Source: Bacteroidales bacterium (lineage in GTDB: Bacteria > Bacteroidota > Bacteroidia > Bacteroidales > UBA1556). From it: a stretch of 6,276 bases of DNA. Position 1 is the first letter of the stretch. Each line of letters opens with the position of its first letter. Positions 6,227 to 6,276 of this stretch are shown one piece after another. The translations under genes were made by a program, and so were the position numbers. Location of the stretch: contig JAOZKO010000169.1 in assembly GCA_029935325.1 (NCBI GenBank), positions 1-6,276 of the forward strand, read 5' to 3'. The notes under the pieces were generated by a model. The model had not been told where the DNA came from and did no database searches. It saw only the letters and a program-made list of their open reading frames with translations.

Positions 6227-6276
6227 TCATAGTTCTTGGTTTTCGAATTGTTCTGTTGTATCAATGTGTTGTTGCT
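6227..6276 (-). CDS. C-terminal tail of an upstream gene
   Basis: One minus-strand frame is open from the window edge and ends at a TGA (6229-6227), giving QQHIDTTEQFENQEL. Its stop is ten bases before the preferred ATG of the next gene, which fits the tight spacing of this operon. With 15 residues nothing can be said about function, and an alternative frame ends at 6261. The assignment rests on spacing and acidic, ordinary composition. Confidence 0.35.
   Translation of the reverse strand, partial: QQHIDTTEQFENQEL

Noticed and set aside
6217..6264. TTG at 6264 as the start of the LEA14-like gene
   Set aside because: It would add 16 polar residues before the membrane helix and overlap the likely upstream gene; the ATG at 6216 opens directly into the helix. 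It cannot be excluded, as the frame stays open to the window edge.

Overview
The window is a compact, single-direction operon on the minus strand, with coding density near 100% and moderately AT-rich DNA. I see no tRNA, rRNA, CRISPR array, transposase, integrase, polymerase, packaging ATPase or tail gene. Gene starts lack Shine-Dalgarno sequences and are preceded by A-rich stretches, as is usual in Bacteroidota. The protein style (a large transglutaminase-like protein with Gly-Leu-Gly motifs, a LEA14-like lipid-bilayer-anchored protein) also points to a Bacteroidota host. I infer a virion structural module of a small tailless, possibly membrane-containing bacteriophage, integrated or free. It could instead be a related mobile element. 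No gene gives a decisive family match by eye.

Layout in the direction of transcription, from high to low coordinates. The tail of an upstream gene (6276-6227) is followed by a membrane-anchored protein with a LEA14-like beta-sandwich (6216-5791). A 701-residue multidomain protein (5791-3686) comes next: transglutaminase-like Cys/His/Asp domain, helical region, acidic stretch, very basic stretch, Ala-rich segment and C-terminal transmembrane helix. Then come a basic-membrane-acidic protein (3666-3142) and a 245-residue protein with an Arg-rich arm and a beta-rich body, the best candidate for the major capsid protein (3079-2342). A strong hairpin terminator (2319-2291) sits just after the capsid candidate. 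Beyond it are four small beta-rich proteins in tight tandem (2270-800) and a coiled-coil protein cut off by the window edge (789-1).

Working model (inference): the 245-residue protein builds the shell. The small beta proteins serve as minor capsid, vertex or spike subunits. The three proteins with membrane segments sit in or organise an internal membrane, and basic segments contact the genome. The partial terminator after the capsid gene would set a high capsid-to-minor-protein ratio. A short motif, [L/M]-x-G-[L/M]-G, recurs at domain boundaries in the 701-residue protein and in the coiled-coil protein. It resembles the cleavage consensus of adenovirus-type maturation proteases, so proteolytic maturation is an attractive but untested idea.
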